Source: Paludibacteraceae bacterium (lineage in GTDB: Bacteria; Bacteroidota; Bacteroidia; Bacteroidales; Paludibacteraceae). From it: a DNA stretch of 64,000 bases. This document shows positions 48,901-58,092 of this stretch, one piece after another. Where the stretch lies: contig JAKSKX010000006.1 of the NCBI GenBank assembly GCA_024401535.1, positions 36,666-100,665 of the forward strand. Direction: 5' to 3'. The position numbers and the translations under genes were made by a program. Every line of letters begins with the position of its first letter. Position 1 is the stretch's first letter. Below the pieces are notes generated by a model. It made no database searches. It saw only the letters and a list, made by a program, of their open reading frames with translations, and had not been told where the DNA came from.

Positions 48901-51900
48901 TGCAGGGAAGCGAGGTGGCGCATGTGATTGTCGAAATTACTTTGGAGAACTCCAAGACTAACATGTCGCGCGAAGTTTTCGTGGATTTGACTGCCAACTA
49001 CTTCGGATGCGGCAACGGAACGATGGAGGAGCCGTACTGCATCTCTGACAAGGACGACATAGAGACACTCTCCAAGCTGATCGCTGGTAAGGAGAACGGC
49101 TACAAGTTTGAATATATGACCGAAAAGTCGGACAACTGGACCAAAGGCAAGTACTTTGCGCAGAAGGCAGACATTTCGGGTGTAAATAGCGCGATAGGTT
49201 CGGACTCTAAGAATTTCTTTGAGGGAATTTATGACGGCGAGGGCCATAGCGTCAGCGTCAGCATAAGCGGAGGTAACGCAACGGCATTGTTTTCTAGGTG
49301 CGGAGACGGTTCCATAGTCAGAAATCTGCATGTGTCAGGAAGCGTGATTGGCAAAGATACAGTAGCGGCTGTCGTGGCAGTGGCTAAAGGCTGTGCAGAA
49401 CTTAGCAGTCTGTCCTCGTCTGCGGCTGTGGTTGGTAATGACGTGGTAGGCGGCGTCTTGGCGTGTGTAGAGTCCTCGGAAGCTATGGTTGACGGACTAG
49501 CTAACGGAGGTAAGGTTTCTTCAAAGGGACTTGCGGCAGGTATAGTTGCTTGCTCGGATGCCGATATGACGAGACTGACAAATGCGGGTACGGTAAAGAG
49601 TTCTTCTACTGGAAGTGCTTCGGGTATTGTCTGCAAATTCAGCGGCAAACACTTGACTTATAGCAGTAATGCCGGTTTCGTGAGCGGTGGAGTAGCTGCG
49701 GGAATAGTCTCTGCAAATGTTTCAGGCGGAGAGGTATCCCATTGTTTTAACTATAACACTATCAAAGGTGAGACAATTTATGCCTTGAGTAGCGATAATT
49801 CCACGGAAAGTTACTACGACGGTCAGTTTACGCTGTCGGGAAGTGAAGGTAGTCGTACGTCTTCTTTGACAAAGATCAATGGTGGAAGTTCGGATATTCC
49901 ATACGATGAAATGTGGAATGCTTCGGAGTCAGAACTAGTCTATCCAGCCCTAATGTATGAGTTTGATGAGATGAACAGTATTAGTTCGTTGTCATCGGCT
50001 GTCGTACTGCTAGGTGGAGATGATAAGGCTGATAAAGTGCAAAATGTATTTGACTTGTACTCTAACGGAGATGTTGAGTGGAAGGTTAAGGGTGGTTCTG
50101 ACATCTTGAAGATTGAGAAGAAGGAATCTTCGGGAGATATTAATGCTTACCAGGTTATTCCTCAAAATGTAGGAACTGATACGCTAGTCGCAAGCATTGA
50201 TGGTATGGAGAAAATCGTTGGCATAAGGGTTGACTGCGTGCCAAAAGTAACTAAGATTTCTCTTTCGGGCTGCGATACATTGATGATTCCAGACGAGAAT
50301 GGAGAAATGATTCTTGTTGATAAGGAGGGACACAGTACTATCAATGTTGTGTTCAAGAAAGAGGGTGCCGATTGTGATTCTACGGTTGTTTACGAGATAG
50401 ATATTCATAAGCCACAGGTAACAATAAAGGACACTGTTGATTGTAAGCCTATCGTATTGACAGATGAAGAAGGTCAGTCATTCAGGTTTACTGAGTCAGA
50501 TGTGTTCAAAGTAGTTCAAAACGACTGTGATACAATAATTTGGAACATTAGAATTATTGAGACTGAGTCCGACACTACTATTATAACTCCAGATTGCGGC
50601 TCGGTTGTCTATGACGGAGTAGAGTATTTCGAGAGCCAGGTCTTGACAAAGATCGAGAAGTCCAAAGTATGCGACTGCGACAGCTTTATTCACAGGTTTA
50701 TGATAACAGTGAACCCTGTTTACGATATCATAGATACACTTCCAGCTGCTATCGACTCTCTGGTGTATGATGGTGAGATAATAAGGGAAAATACGGTTAA
50801 GACAATATATTCGGGAACGTCTTCTTCGGGATGTGATTCTGTGAGAAAAGTCTTCATTCGAATAATAGATGCTAATGTGGAGACAGAGAGTGTCTATGCA
50901 TGCGAAAGATATATTGATTCCAAGAATGGTAGCAAAGTATATACTTCTGACGTTCAAATATTTGATACAACTTGGGTTGGCGAAGAAGTTAGTATAAAGA
51001 TTAGGGATGTGAAAGTATATCACAATACTGCCAAGGACACAACATATTTGGAGGATGTATATGGCTGTGGTATAGCTACAGTAACAGTGAATTATGGAAA
51101 CAGAGAGGTTATTTCTTCGTTTGACAAAGACACTGTTCTAACCATTCATGTAGAAAGACCGAATAAGTGTGACAGTATCACTGTACAGAAAATTTTCGTT
51201 CATGAACCAGTAAAAACTATTCATAAAGACACAATTTTTGCGTGTGAGAAATACGAAGATTCTGAAAGCGGTTTAGTCATTGACCAAAACACTACTTTAA
51301 AAGATACTGTAAAAACTGTAGATTTGCGATGTGATTCAATTATAAATGTTCAGCCTTTTGCAATCGAAAAACTAACGTATGATTCTTATCAGATGACAGG
51401 TTGCGAAGAGGCAGAGTATCAAAAGATGAATGGTGAGCGATTAGTAGTAAACTATTCGCTGACATTTAATGATACACTCATTTCATCACATGGATGTTTA
51501 AGCAAAATAAGGGAAGTAAGCATTTCGATAGCTAATCCGATAGATGTTATCATAGATACACTTTCTTGTTCTCCTATTGACTTCGAAGGAGTAACCTATA
51601 CAGATGGTATAACTGAGTTTGTTGACACTATACCTAACAAGTCAGGCGATTGCGATAGTTTGATCAGACATATAAAGATCTCTGTACTTGATAAGATCGT
51701 AAAGGATTCTGTTGTCTATGGTTGCCAGTCAGTTCAGGTTGCTGGTGATGTCTATACAAAATCTTATCAGGAAATAGAGAAGAGTGTTGGTAAGGCTTCA
51801 AATGGAGTTTGCGATTCCTTCGTTTTCTTCCGAATCTATGTCTTGCAGCCTCAAGAAGTTGATGAGTATGTCAAAGGATGTGGCTCTGTAGTCTATGATG

Positions 51901-52781
51901 GTGAGACATATACACAGAACACTGAACTGGTGAAGCATCTAAGCAGTAAGCTTTGTGATTGTGACAGTACTGTCTATGTTCATATAATGATAGGACATTC
52001 AGATTTTGTAGAGATCGATACTTCAGACTGCTCTTTGGTTTCTTTAAATGGTAGCATATATACTTCAGACGCTATAGTTGACGTTCCTTATGTGAACATG
52101 TTTGGTTGCGATAGTATCGTGAGATATCATGTTCATGTATTGAAGCCATCATACGAGACCATCACTGTCGAAGGAGAATCAAGCGTAGAGTATGAAGGAG
52201 TTACATATAGAAGATCTCAGACTATCGTTCATAAAACTGTTAATTCTGTAGGTTGCGATAGTATCATTACAGTTAATATTAAAATCAATAAAGATTTAGG
52301 ATATCCGGTTATTGTTGACAAGTTTGGTTATGTGCTATTCTGTAATAACAATATCGGAGATGTCAAGTTTGCGAAGTATCAGTGGTATAAGAATGGAATT
52401 CTAATAGAAGGTGCTACTAAGGATTTCTATGAGGAGGAGCGAGGTAAAAAGCTAAGCGGATGCTACCAAGTTTCTGTTTGGAACGAGGATGGCCGTGAAT
52501 ATGCAAGTGAAATATATTGTATAGAATCGGAAAGAACGCTTTCTACTTATCCAAATCCTGTATCTGTTGAAGAACCCGTCTATATAGATTTTGAGTTCAC
52601 AACAGAAGAAAGAAAGTCTCTATATGTAGAAGTATATTCTTCTACCGGATTGCTGTTAAGAGAGTTTAAGCCGACTGCCTATCCAATCGTAATTGATGGA
52701 ATGGGAAGCGTAGGTCAATATTTTGTAATATTAAGACTAAATGACGAAAGGGTTTTAAATACTAGATTTATTGTAAAATAG
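45963..52781 (+). CDS. Giant GLUG-repeat cell-surface protein with T9SS type A sorting domain
   Basis: A 2,272-residue secreted protein. The ATG at 45963 is chosen over an in-frame GTG at 45930 that falls inside the leader structure; it is followed by a signal segment (VVLLLFVINIALDTRA). Three similar modules (from about residues 35, 640 and 1015) each begin with a GxGT/EEPY-type motif and contain GGLVG/GGVVG GLUG-like strands of a right-handed helix. Residues ~1330-2180 are a second repeat family marked by CDS/CDT motifs and long beta strands (DCKPI, CDSFI). An Ig-like unit and a type A sorting domain (STYPNP near the start, ending NTRFIVK) finish the chain. Export by T9SS is expected. The GLUG part is GC-rich (about 50-58% in sampled lines), the C half AT-rich. 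It leads an operon with two further genes. Confidence 0.9.
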   Translation: MFKQAGLHISKMYGFGRAAMVVLLLFVINIALDTRAANYASQFGSCSAEQPIKIGTAEELVELSQQFDLTEYEFTLYVELTDDIDASGVEGFVPFGYTRSEYFAGSDIYFDGKSHTIKNLHIEMPQTAMTVFAGFVSALNSGSIHDVKFENITVDAVYNGYDQVVMGAGIACGVVMGGTVSNVEVSGQVNISAFMNAMGVGGAIGSVYPFGMYETLVENVTSNAEVNVYRFDANNQVSEIDNGILFTDYCIVGGAIGSIDVSSISTAYPETTVKNIKTLKNMKLAVPLAGMTNTAGGVVGLVFKNDKSSVLNIENLSNYADVNLPKSDGVGGVIGAMSSSRDDINFTVSGLYNAGRISGKNYVGGLVGASLYTNICNGINLGNVSGDDAASDYVGGLVGHFRILECTDVTGIYLSRCVNSGTVSSENGGATATGALVGEYRQFKDDANVDHYPFYNCFNLQAQPSGTRMLTGKITPLSKLVYHAVFHDINMGVDEESMNAKVVRKTTKELTSDDLKIRYTILSGGGNDADTLELVQAEAMGLVPTMAVENGLYPALKTDNDFSKLASAAFILAEDETLDEVSSDFTVSTANGVVWKSAKGLIEISDGKALIKGSGTDELVASLNGLEKRYSLTLVKKVFGGGLGTEELPYLIKNKSHLIELADSVEVSRDGLKGRYFSVKADIGDVDMVIAPTQSHQFSGHLDGENHLITLNVSGDAAGLFGYANGAEIKNLQTSGEVKGTTYAGGVCGRATASDINHCFNTAKVSAMTAGGVVGEAQGGGKYSNLANSGTINGRGIAGGTVGFAKGSCELHDLVNSGLVSGLGGYGQRYVGGLVGGIDASGSSTVNASVLMNYGSVCQGDMGSISPITGYLNNAKTSNDMFDLQICHNSQVDVSLYTNGKGIKELICPTGWERESLESYPVPSWVNDMKDWELLSKPLMLQNDEMASSVQTEPGMAEGVKFLGAVIMGKSDVKGSVMALQGSEVAHVIVEITLENSKTNMSREVFVDLTANYFGCGNGTMEEPYCISDKDDIETLSKLIAGKENGYKFEYMTEKSDNWTKGKYFAQKADISGVNSAIGSDSKNFFEGIYDGEGHSVSVSISGGNATALFSRCGDGSIVRNLHVSGSVIGKDTVAAVVAVAKGCAELSSLSSSAAVVGNDVVGGVLACVESSEAMVDGLANGGKVSSKGLAAGIVACSDADMTRLTNAGTVKSSSTGSASGIVCKFSGKHLTYSSNAGFVSGGVAAGIVSANVSGGEVSHCFNYNTIKGETIYALSSDNSTESYYDGQFTLSGSEGSRTSSLTKINGGSSDIPYDEMWNASESELVYPALMYEFDEMNSISSLSSAVVLLGGDDKADKVQNVFDLYSNGDVEWKVKGGSDILKIEKKESSGDINAYQVIPQNVGTDTLVASIDGMEKIVGIRVDCVPKVTKISLSGCDTLMIPDENGEMILVDKEGHSTINVVFKKEGADCDSTVVYEIDIHKPQVTIKDTVDCKPIVLTDEEGQSFRFTESDVFKVVQNDCDTIIWNIRIIETESDTTIITPDCGSVVYDGVEYFESQVLTKIEKSKVCDCDSFIHRFMITVNPVYDIIDTLPAAIDSLVYDGEIIRENTVKTIYSGTSSSGCDSVRKVFIRIIDANVETESVYACERYIDSKNGSKVYTSDVQIFDTTWVGEEVSIKIRDVKVYHNTAKDTTYLEDVYGCGIATVTVNYGNREVISSFDKDTVLTIHVERPNKCDSITVQKIFVHEPVKTIHKDTIFACEKYEDSESGLVIDQNTTLKDTVKTVDLRCDSIINVQPFAIEKLTYDSYQMTGCEEAEYQKMNGERLVVNYSLTFNDTLISSHGCLSKIREVSISIANPIDVIIDTLSCSPIDFEGVTYTDGITEFVDTIPNKSGDCDSLIRHIKISVLDKIVKDSVVYGCQSVQVAGDVYTKSYQEIEKSVGKASNGVCDSFVFFRIYVLQPQEVDEYVKGCGSVVYDGETYTQNTELVKHLSSKLCDCDSTVYVHIMIGHSDFVEIDTSDCSLVSLNGSIYTSDAIVDVPYVNMFGCDSIVRYHVHVLKPSYETITVEGESSVEYEGVTYRRSQTIVHKTVNSVGCDSIITVNIKINKDLGYPVIVDKFGYVLFCNNNIGDVKFAKYQWYKNGILIEGATKDFYEEERGKKLSGCYQVSVWNEDGREYASEIYCIESERTLSTYPNPVSVEEPVYIDFEFTTEERKSLYVEVYSSTGLLLREFKPTAYPIVIDGMGSVGQYFVILRLNDERVLNTRFIVK

Positions 52782-52812
52782 AAAATTTATCCAATAAGAA
52801 GTTATATTCACG

Positions 52813-54036
52813 ATGAAGAATGTTTTTATTAAATATATCGTACTGTCAATAAGTATTATGTCCCTTTGTGCTGAAGGATATGCTAAGCCGTATGTTCCAC
52901 AAACAACAAAGAAGACATTCCTTGATAGTTTGGAGTTTAACTATGAGAATTCAATATGGGGAAAGGATCCTGCAGTTCCTTTGAAACCTTTAGTTAATAC
53001 AAAGAATAGTACACTTCCTGATTTGAAAGATTATGGAATAAATGATGATAAGCCCCTATTGAGTACGGAAAGGACTATTTTTGTAGATAGTACCTATAAG
53101 ATAAATTTAAAGCCATCATTGAAAACTATTGCGGAGGAAGAAAAAGACCAACATCATCAGCATATAGGTATCGGTTTTAATTTAGGCGGAACAGCTATGT
53201 CATATGGCTCAGACTTTGGTTCTGGAAACTTAGGATTCTCTCCAGGTTTCCATATCAATTATGAGTATTATATCTATAAAAATTGGGGATTCATGATAGG
53301 TCTTGATATGAGTTTCACTAAGGGAAACTTCTCTGCCAAGAATTATACAGATAATTATGATTTTGTTGACAGAGAGGGGGATTTATTGAAATTCACATAC
53401 AAAGTAGGTGAAATAGAGGAAAAGAACAAATTAGCAATGTTAAACTTCCCTGTTTGTTTTGCTCTTTCCTCAAAGTCTTTGTATGCGCATACTGGATTCA
53501 AGATTGGTGTTCCAGTCTCTATAAAATATGATCAGACTTTGTCAAATTGTGATTTTAAGTGTGATATACCCGCATATAATACCACTATTACTAATGCCAA
53601 GGCTTTGGGTGTAGGTGACGATATGACTGTCAATTATGTAGGCAAGTTCTCATCTTCTCCGATAATTATGCAATTTACTGTTGATGGTGGTTATAGATTT
53701 CAGTTTACTAAAAATATTGATGTAATGTGTGGAGTATTTTTTGACAAAGCATTGTATCGCATGAGATTTAAAGCGTCTCAGGATAAGGATAATATTCAGT
53801 ATACTAAAAATTCCAAGGTTTACGATTTTTTGAAGACAAGCGGAGATATTCCTGCACAATTGATTCATTCTAGTGTTTTAACCGGTAAGAAGATCACAAC
53901 CAGCGAGCGTATTGCAAACGGTATTGGTTATACAAGCTTTGGTATTAAGGTTAGTGTTTGCTATAATTCTTATGGCAAGGATTATTTCTCTGTTGAAGAC
54001 AATGAGGCTGATAAAGTTCCTGATGTAAAGAAATAA
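52813..54036 (+). CDS. Outer-membrane beta-barrel protein downstream of the T9SS cargo
   Basis: The 407-residue protein has a signal peptide (MKNVFIKYIVLSISIMSLCA). A hydrophilic, probably periplasmic N-terminal segment of ~85 residues follows. From about residue 115 comes a barrel with alternating strands (HIGIGFNLGGTAM, GFHINYEYYIYKNWGFMIGLDMSF, LNFPVCFALSS, FTVDGGYRFQF, YTSFGIKVSVCYN). It resembles the broad PorT/Omp_b-brl group rather than PorP/SprF. It starts 31 bp after the GLUG giant without an intervening terminator, so it is likely co-expressed and may anchor or assist that protein (inference). Porin-like function without specificity is the alternative. Confidence 0.78.
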   Translation: MKNVFIKYIVLSISIMSLCAEGYAKPYVPQTTKKTFLDSLEFNYENSIWGKDPAVPLKPLVNTKNSTLPDLKDYGINDDKPLLSTERTIFVDSTYKINLKPSLKTIAEEEKDQHHQHIGIGFNLGGTAMSYGSDFGSGNLGFSPGFHINYEYYIYKNWGFMIGLDMSFTKGNFSAKNYTDNYDFVDREGDLLKFTYKVGEIEEKNKLAMLNFPVCFALSSKSLYAHTGFKIGVPVSIKYDQTLSNCDFKCDIPAYNTTITNAKALGVGDDMTVNYVGKFSSSPIIMQFTVDGGYRFQFTKNIDVMCGVFFDKALYRMRFKASQDKDNIQYTKNSKVYDFLKTSGDIPAQLIHSSVLTGKKITTSERIANGIGYTSFGIKVSVCYNSYGKDYFSVEDNEADKVPDVKK

Positions 54037-54051
54037 ATTAAGAGATTTGTT

Positions 54052-54453
54052 ATGGATTTGAGACAAAATAATGGGAATCTTTTCGATTATAAAGACCAGT
54101 ACTCTGCGTTGATTATGCTTGGAACAAATGATAACGAAGAATGCAAGGCAGAGATTCAAGAGCAGGCCAATACATACAAAAGTATGAATGATTTGTATTC
54201 TAAGTTCGAAGATAATGTTCCTTTTGCCGACAACATTGGTAATGGTTATTTCTTCTTTGTTCCATTTTCTTCGTCCCTTGCAGAGTCGGCGTTCGTTACC
54301 CTAAAAGAAGCATTCGTTATAATGAGAGAATGTGGAGCAGAGAATATGTGTATAAAAGTATGCGGCTCAGATACAGACTTAGAGAATGTTAAGAACTTTT
54401 TGAACGAGTATGATAAAAATTCTCCTCTCGGAGATGTTTTATTACTTTCATAG
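54052..54453 (+). CDS. Small conserved-looking protein of unknown function
   Basis: The 133-residue acidic protein has no signal peptide or membrane helix, so it is probably cytosolic. Predicted alpha/beta character: strand YSALIMLGT, helices around residues 27-50 and 80-95, strand NMCIKVCGS, helix DLENVKNFLNEY. I do not recognise the family. It starts 15 bp after the barrel gene and ends the operon, and codon use matches its neighbours, so it is likely a real gene. A weak hairpin with a short T run (54464-54482) may end transcription. Glutamate-rich and with three Cys (residues 32, 93 and 103), but no motif. Confidence 0.7.
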   Translation: MDLRQNNGNLFDYKDQYSALIMLGTNDNEECKAEIQEQANTYKSMNDLYSKFEDNVPFADNIGNGYFFFVPFSSSLAESAFVTLKEAFVIMRECGAENMCIKVCGSDTDLENVKNFLNEYDKNSPLGDVLLLS

Positions 54454-54495
54454 TAACAAATTCTGCTATTTAGCATATTTTTTATAATAATCCGA

Positions 54496-54524
54496 TTGTT
54501 TATAAAATAGTTTATTTATCTTTG
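54496..54524 (+). promoter_or_regulatory. Promoter of glyA
   Basis: TTG (54496-54498) lies 18 bases before TATCTTTG (54517-54524), which is followed by CA. Transcription would begin near 54530. Confidence 0.62.
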
Positions 54525-54538
54525 CATCGTCTTACTTT

Positions 54539-54556
54539 ATCGTGGGACGATTTTTT
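54539..54556 (+). promoter_or_regulatory. Terminator-like hairpin in the glyA leader
   Basis: ATCGT-GGG-ACGAT (54539-54551) is followed by six T, between the predicted transcription start and the glyA ATG at 54587. A second ATCGT(C) at 54526-54531 could compete for the same ACGAT partner. It may be an attenuator or a transcription pause; it could also be the real terminator of the upstream operon. Confidence 0.45.
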
Positions 54557-54586
54557 CTTATGATAAAATAATTTAATTCAAAGAAT

Positions 54587-55867
54587 ATGGTTAGAGATAA
54601 CGCGATTTTTGAGATCATCGAGAAGGAGCATCAGCGCCAGATGAAGGGTATTGAGCTAATCGCTTCTGAGAACTTCGTGTCAAACCAAGTAATGGAGGCT
54701 ATGGGTTCTTACCTTACAAACAAGTATGCTGAGGGTTATATTGGTCATCGTCACTATGGTGGATGTGAGGTTGTTGATATGAGCGAAGGTTTGGCAATCG
54801 AGCGTCTTTGCAAGCTTTACGGAGCTGAGTATGCTAATGTTCAGCCACACTCAGGTGCTCAGGCTAACGGTGCTGTACTTCTTGCAGTTCTTGAGCCAGG
54901 AGACAAGTTCATGGGTCTTGATCTTGCTCATGGTGGTCACCTTTCTCACGGTTCTTTGGTAAACACTTCTGGTATTATTTACAAGCCAGTTCCTTACTAC
55001 TTGAACAAGGAGACTGGTCGTGTAGATTACGATGAGATGGAGAAGATCGCAAAGGCTGAGCGTCCTAAGTTGATCATCGGTGGTGGTTCTGCTTATTCTC
55101 GTGAGTGGGATTATGCTCGTATGCGTAAGATTGCTGATGAGGTAGGTGCTCTTCTTATGATTGATATGGCTCACCCTGCAGGTCTAATTGCTGCCGGTTT
55201 GCTTGATAATCCTTTGAAGTACGCTCATATCGTTACTTCTACTACACATAAGACTCTTCGTGGACCTCGTGGAGGTATCATTCTTCTTGGTAAGGATTTC
55301 GATAATCCTTGGGGTAAGGTAACAAAGAAGGGTGTAATCAGAAAGATGTCTTCTATTTTGAATTCAGCTGTTTTCCCAGGTATGCAGGGTGGTCCTCTTG
55401 AGCATGTTATTGCTGCCAAGGCGGTAGCATTCGGCGAGGCTCTTCAGCCAGAGTTCAAAACTTATCAGACTCAGGTTCAGAAGAACGCTGCAGTTATGGC
55501 TCAGGCATTCGTAGATAAGGGTTATGCTGTTGTTTCAAACGGTACTGATAACCACTCTATGCTTATCGACCTTCGTCCTAAGTTCCCTGAGTTGACAGGT
55601 AAGCAGGCTGAGTCTGCTCTTGTTGCTGCTGATATCACAACTAACATGAACATGGTGCCATTCGATACTCGTTCTGCATTCCAGACTTCAGGTCTTCGTT
55701 TTGGTACTCCTGCAATCACTACTCGTGGTGCTAAGGAGGAGTTCATGGTTGAGATCGTTGATATGATTGATACAGTTCTAAAGAATCCAGAGAGCGATGC
55801 AAACATCAAGGCTGTAAGAGAGAAGGTAAATGCTACTATGGCTGAGTACCCTCTATTCGCTTGGTAA
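54587..55867 (+). CDS. glyA: Serine hydroxymethyltransferase
   Basis: The 426-residue cytosolic PLP enzyme interconverts serine and glycine with transfer of a one-carbon unit to tetrahydrofolate. Motifs seen: [10 protein letters not shown] near the start, [32 protein letters not shown] with Asp193 and His196, and the PLP lysine Lys222 in [13 protein letters not shown] canonical C-terminal small domain ends with [12 protein letters not shown]. Length is normal. It is monocistronic with its own promoter, a hairpin-containing leader and a strong terminator. Codon use is strongly biased, consistent with high expression. Confidence 0.98.
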   Translation: MVRDNAIFEIIEKEHQRQMKGIELIASENFVSNQVMEAMGSYLTNKYAEGYIGHRHYGGCEVVDMSEGLAIERLCKLYGAEYANVQPHSGAQANGAVLLAVLEPGDKFMGLDLAHGGHLSHGSLVNTSGIIYKPVPYYLNKETGRVDYDEMEKIAKAERPKLIIGGGSAYSREWDYARMRKIADEVGALLMIDMAHPAGLIAAGLLDNPLKYAHIVTSTTHKTLRGPRGGIILLGKDFDNPWGKVTKKGVIRKMSSILNSAVFPGMQGGPLEHVIAAKAVAFGEALQPEFKTYQTQVQKNAAVMAQAFVDKGYAVVSNGTDNHSMLIDLRPKFPELTGKQAESALVAADITTNMNMVPFDTRSAFQTSGLRFGTPAITTRGAKEEFMVEIVDMIDTVLKNPESDANIKAVREKVNATMAEYPLFAW

Positions 55868-55890
55868 TGATTTAGAAAAGATAATTATTA

Positions 55891-55918
55891 AAAGGAGGCT
55901 CAAAAGAGTCTCCTTTTT
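55891..55918 (+). terminator. Rho-independent terminator after glyA
   Basis: An 11-bp stem (55891-55901 with 55906-55916, one wobble) has an AAAA loop and a T tail. Confidence 0.92.
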
Positions 55919-55941
55919 ATTTTGTCATGTTACGAAATAAC

Positions 55942-55972
55942 AAAGGGATGGTCAATTATTGGCCATCCCTTT
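55942..55972 (-). terminator. Terminator of htpG (possibly bidirectional)
   Basis: A 14-bp stem (55942-55955 with 55959-55972, one wobble) with a three-base loop lies between the convergent glyA and htpG genes. T-rich stretches follow on both strands, the minus side being weaker (TTTGTTATTT). Confidence 0.75.
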
Positions 55973-55996
55973 TAGTTGTTTTGCAACCTTATATGA

Positions 55997-58042
55997 CTAC
56001 AAATTCTTCATGCTTCTGTTGATGAACTTGCTTAGAGCCTCGCCCTTAAGAAGTCCTGCAGCAAGAAGCGCAAGGTCAACGACTTGATTCATTTGGATGT
56101 TGTCGCTGGCGAAAGTCTTGTATTCATTCTCCTTGTTTGCCTTCTTTTCTGCAATCTGGTCGTCAATGCTCTTGATTTCATCCTTGATTGCTACTGCAAG
56201 GTCTTCCTCTTTCTTGTCTCCGCGAAGATTCTTTCTCTTGCTTTCAAGTTCTTCAATCTCCTTGGCAAGGTTCATGGCGTTAGCGGCCTTAGATTTCTCA
56301 TCGCTAAGAATCTTCTCGATAAGTGGGCTTGACTGGTTTACTACGAAATTATATGAGTCAGGCATGTTGCCATAGAATCCCATCATTCCGCCACCACCAT
56401 TCTGCTGAGTGTCCTTGAATCTTCGCATCCACTCGTTTTGTGTAATTTGCACAGGTATGTCTTCAGCAGAACCATTGACGAAGCTAACTATGAAGTTTGT
56501 TTTGTCATTGTGAGGAAGAAGACTTGTGAATGAAGTGATTAGTGCATCTTGCTCTACAGAAGATAGTGTTACATTCTTTGTCTCCTCCTTCTGGATAAGC
56601 TTGTCGATAGTGTCGGCATCCACACGAGTAAATCTTGCTTTGCCTTCGTTCTTTTGCTCAAGTTTAGAAAGGAAGTGAATGTCAAGCTGTCCGTCCATAA
56701 GAAGAACATTGTATCCTTTTGCTTGTGCTGCTTGAATGAAAGAGTACTGAGCGTCTGTATCGGTAGCGTAAAGATAAATTAAGTTACCATCTTTATCTTT
56801 TTGATTCTCTTCTATCTTAGTCTTGTACTCTTCTAGAGTGTAATACTTGCCATCTACATCTTTTAGAAGTACGAAATTTTGTGCTTTCTCATCAAATTTC
56901 TCATCAGTTAGCATTCCGTACTCTATGAATATCTTCAAGCTGTCCCATTTCTCCTCGAAGTCCTTGCGTTGGGTGTTGAAAATCTCCTGAAGTCTGTCTG
57001 CTACCTTCTTTGTGATGTGGTTAGAGATCTTCTTCACATTCTGATCGCTCTGTAGGTAAGAACGAGAAACATTCAAAGGAATGTCCGGAGAATCAATTAC
57101 TCCGTGAAGCAAAGTAAGGAACTCTGGAACGATGCCCTCAACCGAGTCAGTTACGAACACCTGGTTGCAGTATAGCTGAATCTTGTTCTTCTGTATCTCG
57201 AAGTTGTTGTTTATCTTAGGGAAGTACAAGATACCTGTTAGGTTGAAAGGGTAGTCCACATTCAAATGAATGTTGAAAAGAGGATCCTCTGCCATTGGGT
57301 ATAGCTCATGATAGAATGAATTGTAATCCTCTGGCTTTAGGTCTGCAGGCTTGCGTGTCCATGCAGGATTAGTGTTGTTTATTACGTTATCCTCGTCAGT
57401 ATCAACCTGTTTGCCGTCCTTCCATTCAGTCTTCTTTCCGAAAACAATCTCGATAGGAAGGAATTTGCAATACTTTGTTAGGAGTCCCTGAATTTTGTCT
57501 TTCTCTAGGAAATCCTTGTTTTCATCATCAATATGAAGGACTATATCTGTACCACGGTCAGCCTTTTCAGTCTCTTCCATTGTGTATTCAGTGTCTCCGT
57601 TGCAGCTCCACTTAACTGCCTTTGAACCTTCCTTGTGAGAAAGAGAAATGATGTCAACAGACTTTGACACCATGAAAGATGAGTAGAAACCAAGACCGAA
57701 ATGGCCGATGATTCCCTGTGCGTCCTTGTATTTGTTTACGAACTCCTCTGCTCCGGAAAATGCAATTTGATTTATGTACTTGTCTATCTCCTCCTCAGTC
57801 ATACCGATACCGCGATCAGAGACTGTAAGTGTGCCTGCTTCCTTGTCTATAGTTACCTTGACCTTCAACTCTCCAAGTTCACCAGTAAATTCGCCTACTG
57901 ATGCAAGAGTCTTTAGCTTTTGAGTTGCGTCGCAAGCGTTTGAAACTATTTCACGAAGAAAAATCTCGTGGTCACTGTAAAGAAATTTCTTGATAACGGG
58001 GAAAATGTTAGTCGCCGTTACTCCAATGTTACCCTTTGCCAT
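55997..58042 (-). CDS. htpG: Hsp90-family molecular chaperone HtpG
   Basis: The 681-residue ATP-dependent cytosolic chaperone is somewhat longer than the E. coli protein. The N-terminal GHKL ATPase has EIVSNACDAT (Glu31, Asn35, Asp38), the DRGIGM loop (76-81) and the GHFGLGFYSSF lid hinge. The middle domain includes PLNVSRSYLQSD with its catalytic Arg. A charged, coiled insertion with many Lys/Glu lies near residues 600-640 in the C-terminal dimerisation region. It is transcribed opposite to its neighbours and converges on glyA. The upstream region carries a sigma-54-like -24/-12 element and two direct repeats that may control stress induction. Confidence 0.97.
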   Translation of the reverse strand: MAKGNIGVTATNIFPVIKKFLYSDHEIFLREIVSNACDATQKLKTLASVGEFTGELGELKVKVTIDKEAGTLTVSDRGIGMTEEEIDKYINQIAFSGAEEFVNKYKDAQGIIGHFGLGFYSSFMVSKSVDIISLSHKEGSKAVKWSCNGDTEYTMEETEKADRGTDIVLHIDDENKDFLEKDKIQGLLTKYCKFLPIEIVFGKKTEWKDGKQVDTDEDNVINNTNPAWTRKPADLKPEDYNSFYHELYPMAEDPLFNIHLNVDYPFNLTGILYFPKINNNFEIQKNKIQLYCNQVFVTDSVEGIVPEFLTLLHGVIDSPDIPLNVSRSYLQSDQNVKKISNHITKKVADRLQEIFNTQRKDFEEKWDSLKIFIEYGMLTDEKFDEKAQNFVLLKDVDGKYYTLEEYKTKIEENQKDKDGNLIYLYATDTDAQYSFIQAAQAKGYNVLLMDGQLDIHFLSKLEQKNEGKARFTRVDADTIDKLIQKEETKNVTLSSVEQDALITSFTSLLPHNDKTNFIVSFVNGSAEDIPVQITQNEWMRRFKDTQQNGGGGMMGFYGNMPDSYNFVVNQSSPLIEKILSDEKSKAANAMNLAKEIEELESKRKNLRGDKKEEDLAVAIKDEIKSIDDQIAEKKANKENEYKTFASDNIQMNQVVDLALLAAGLLKGEALSKFINRSMKNL

Positions 58043-58092
58043 TTTTTGAAAAATAAACTTTAGTTAAACATTATATATTCTGCTTTATAAAT

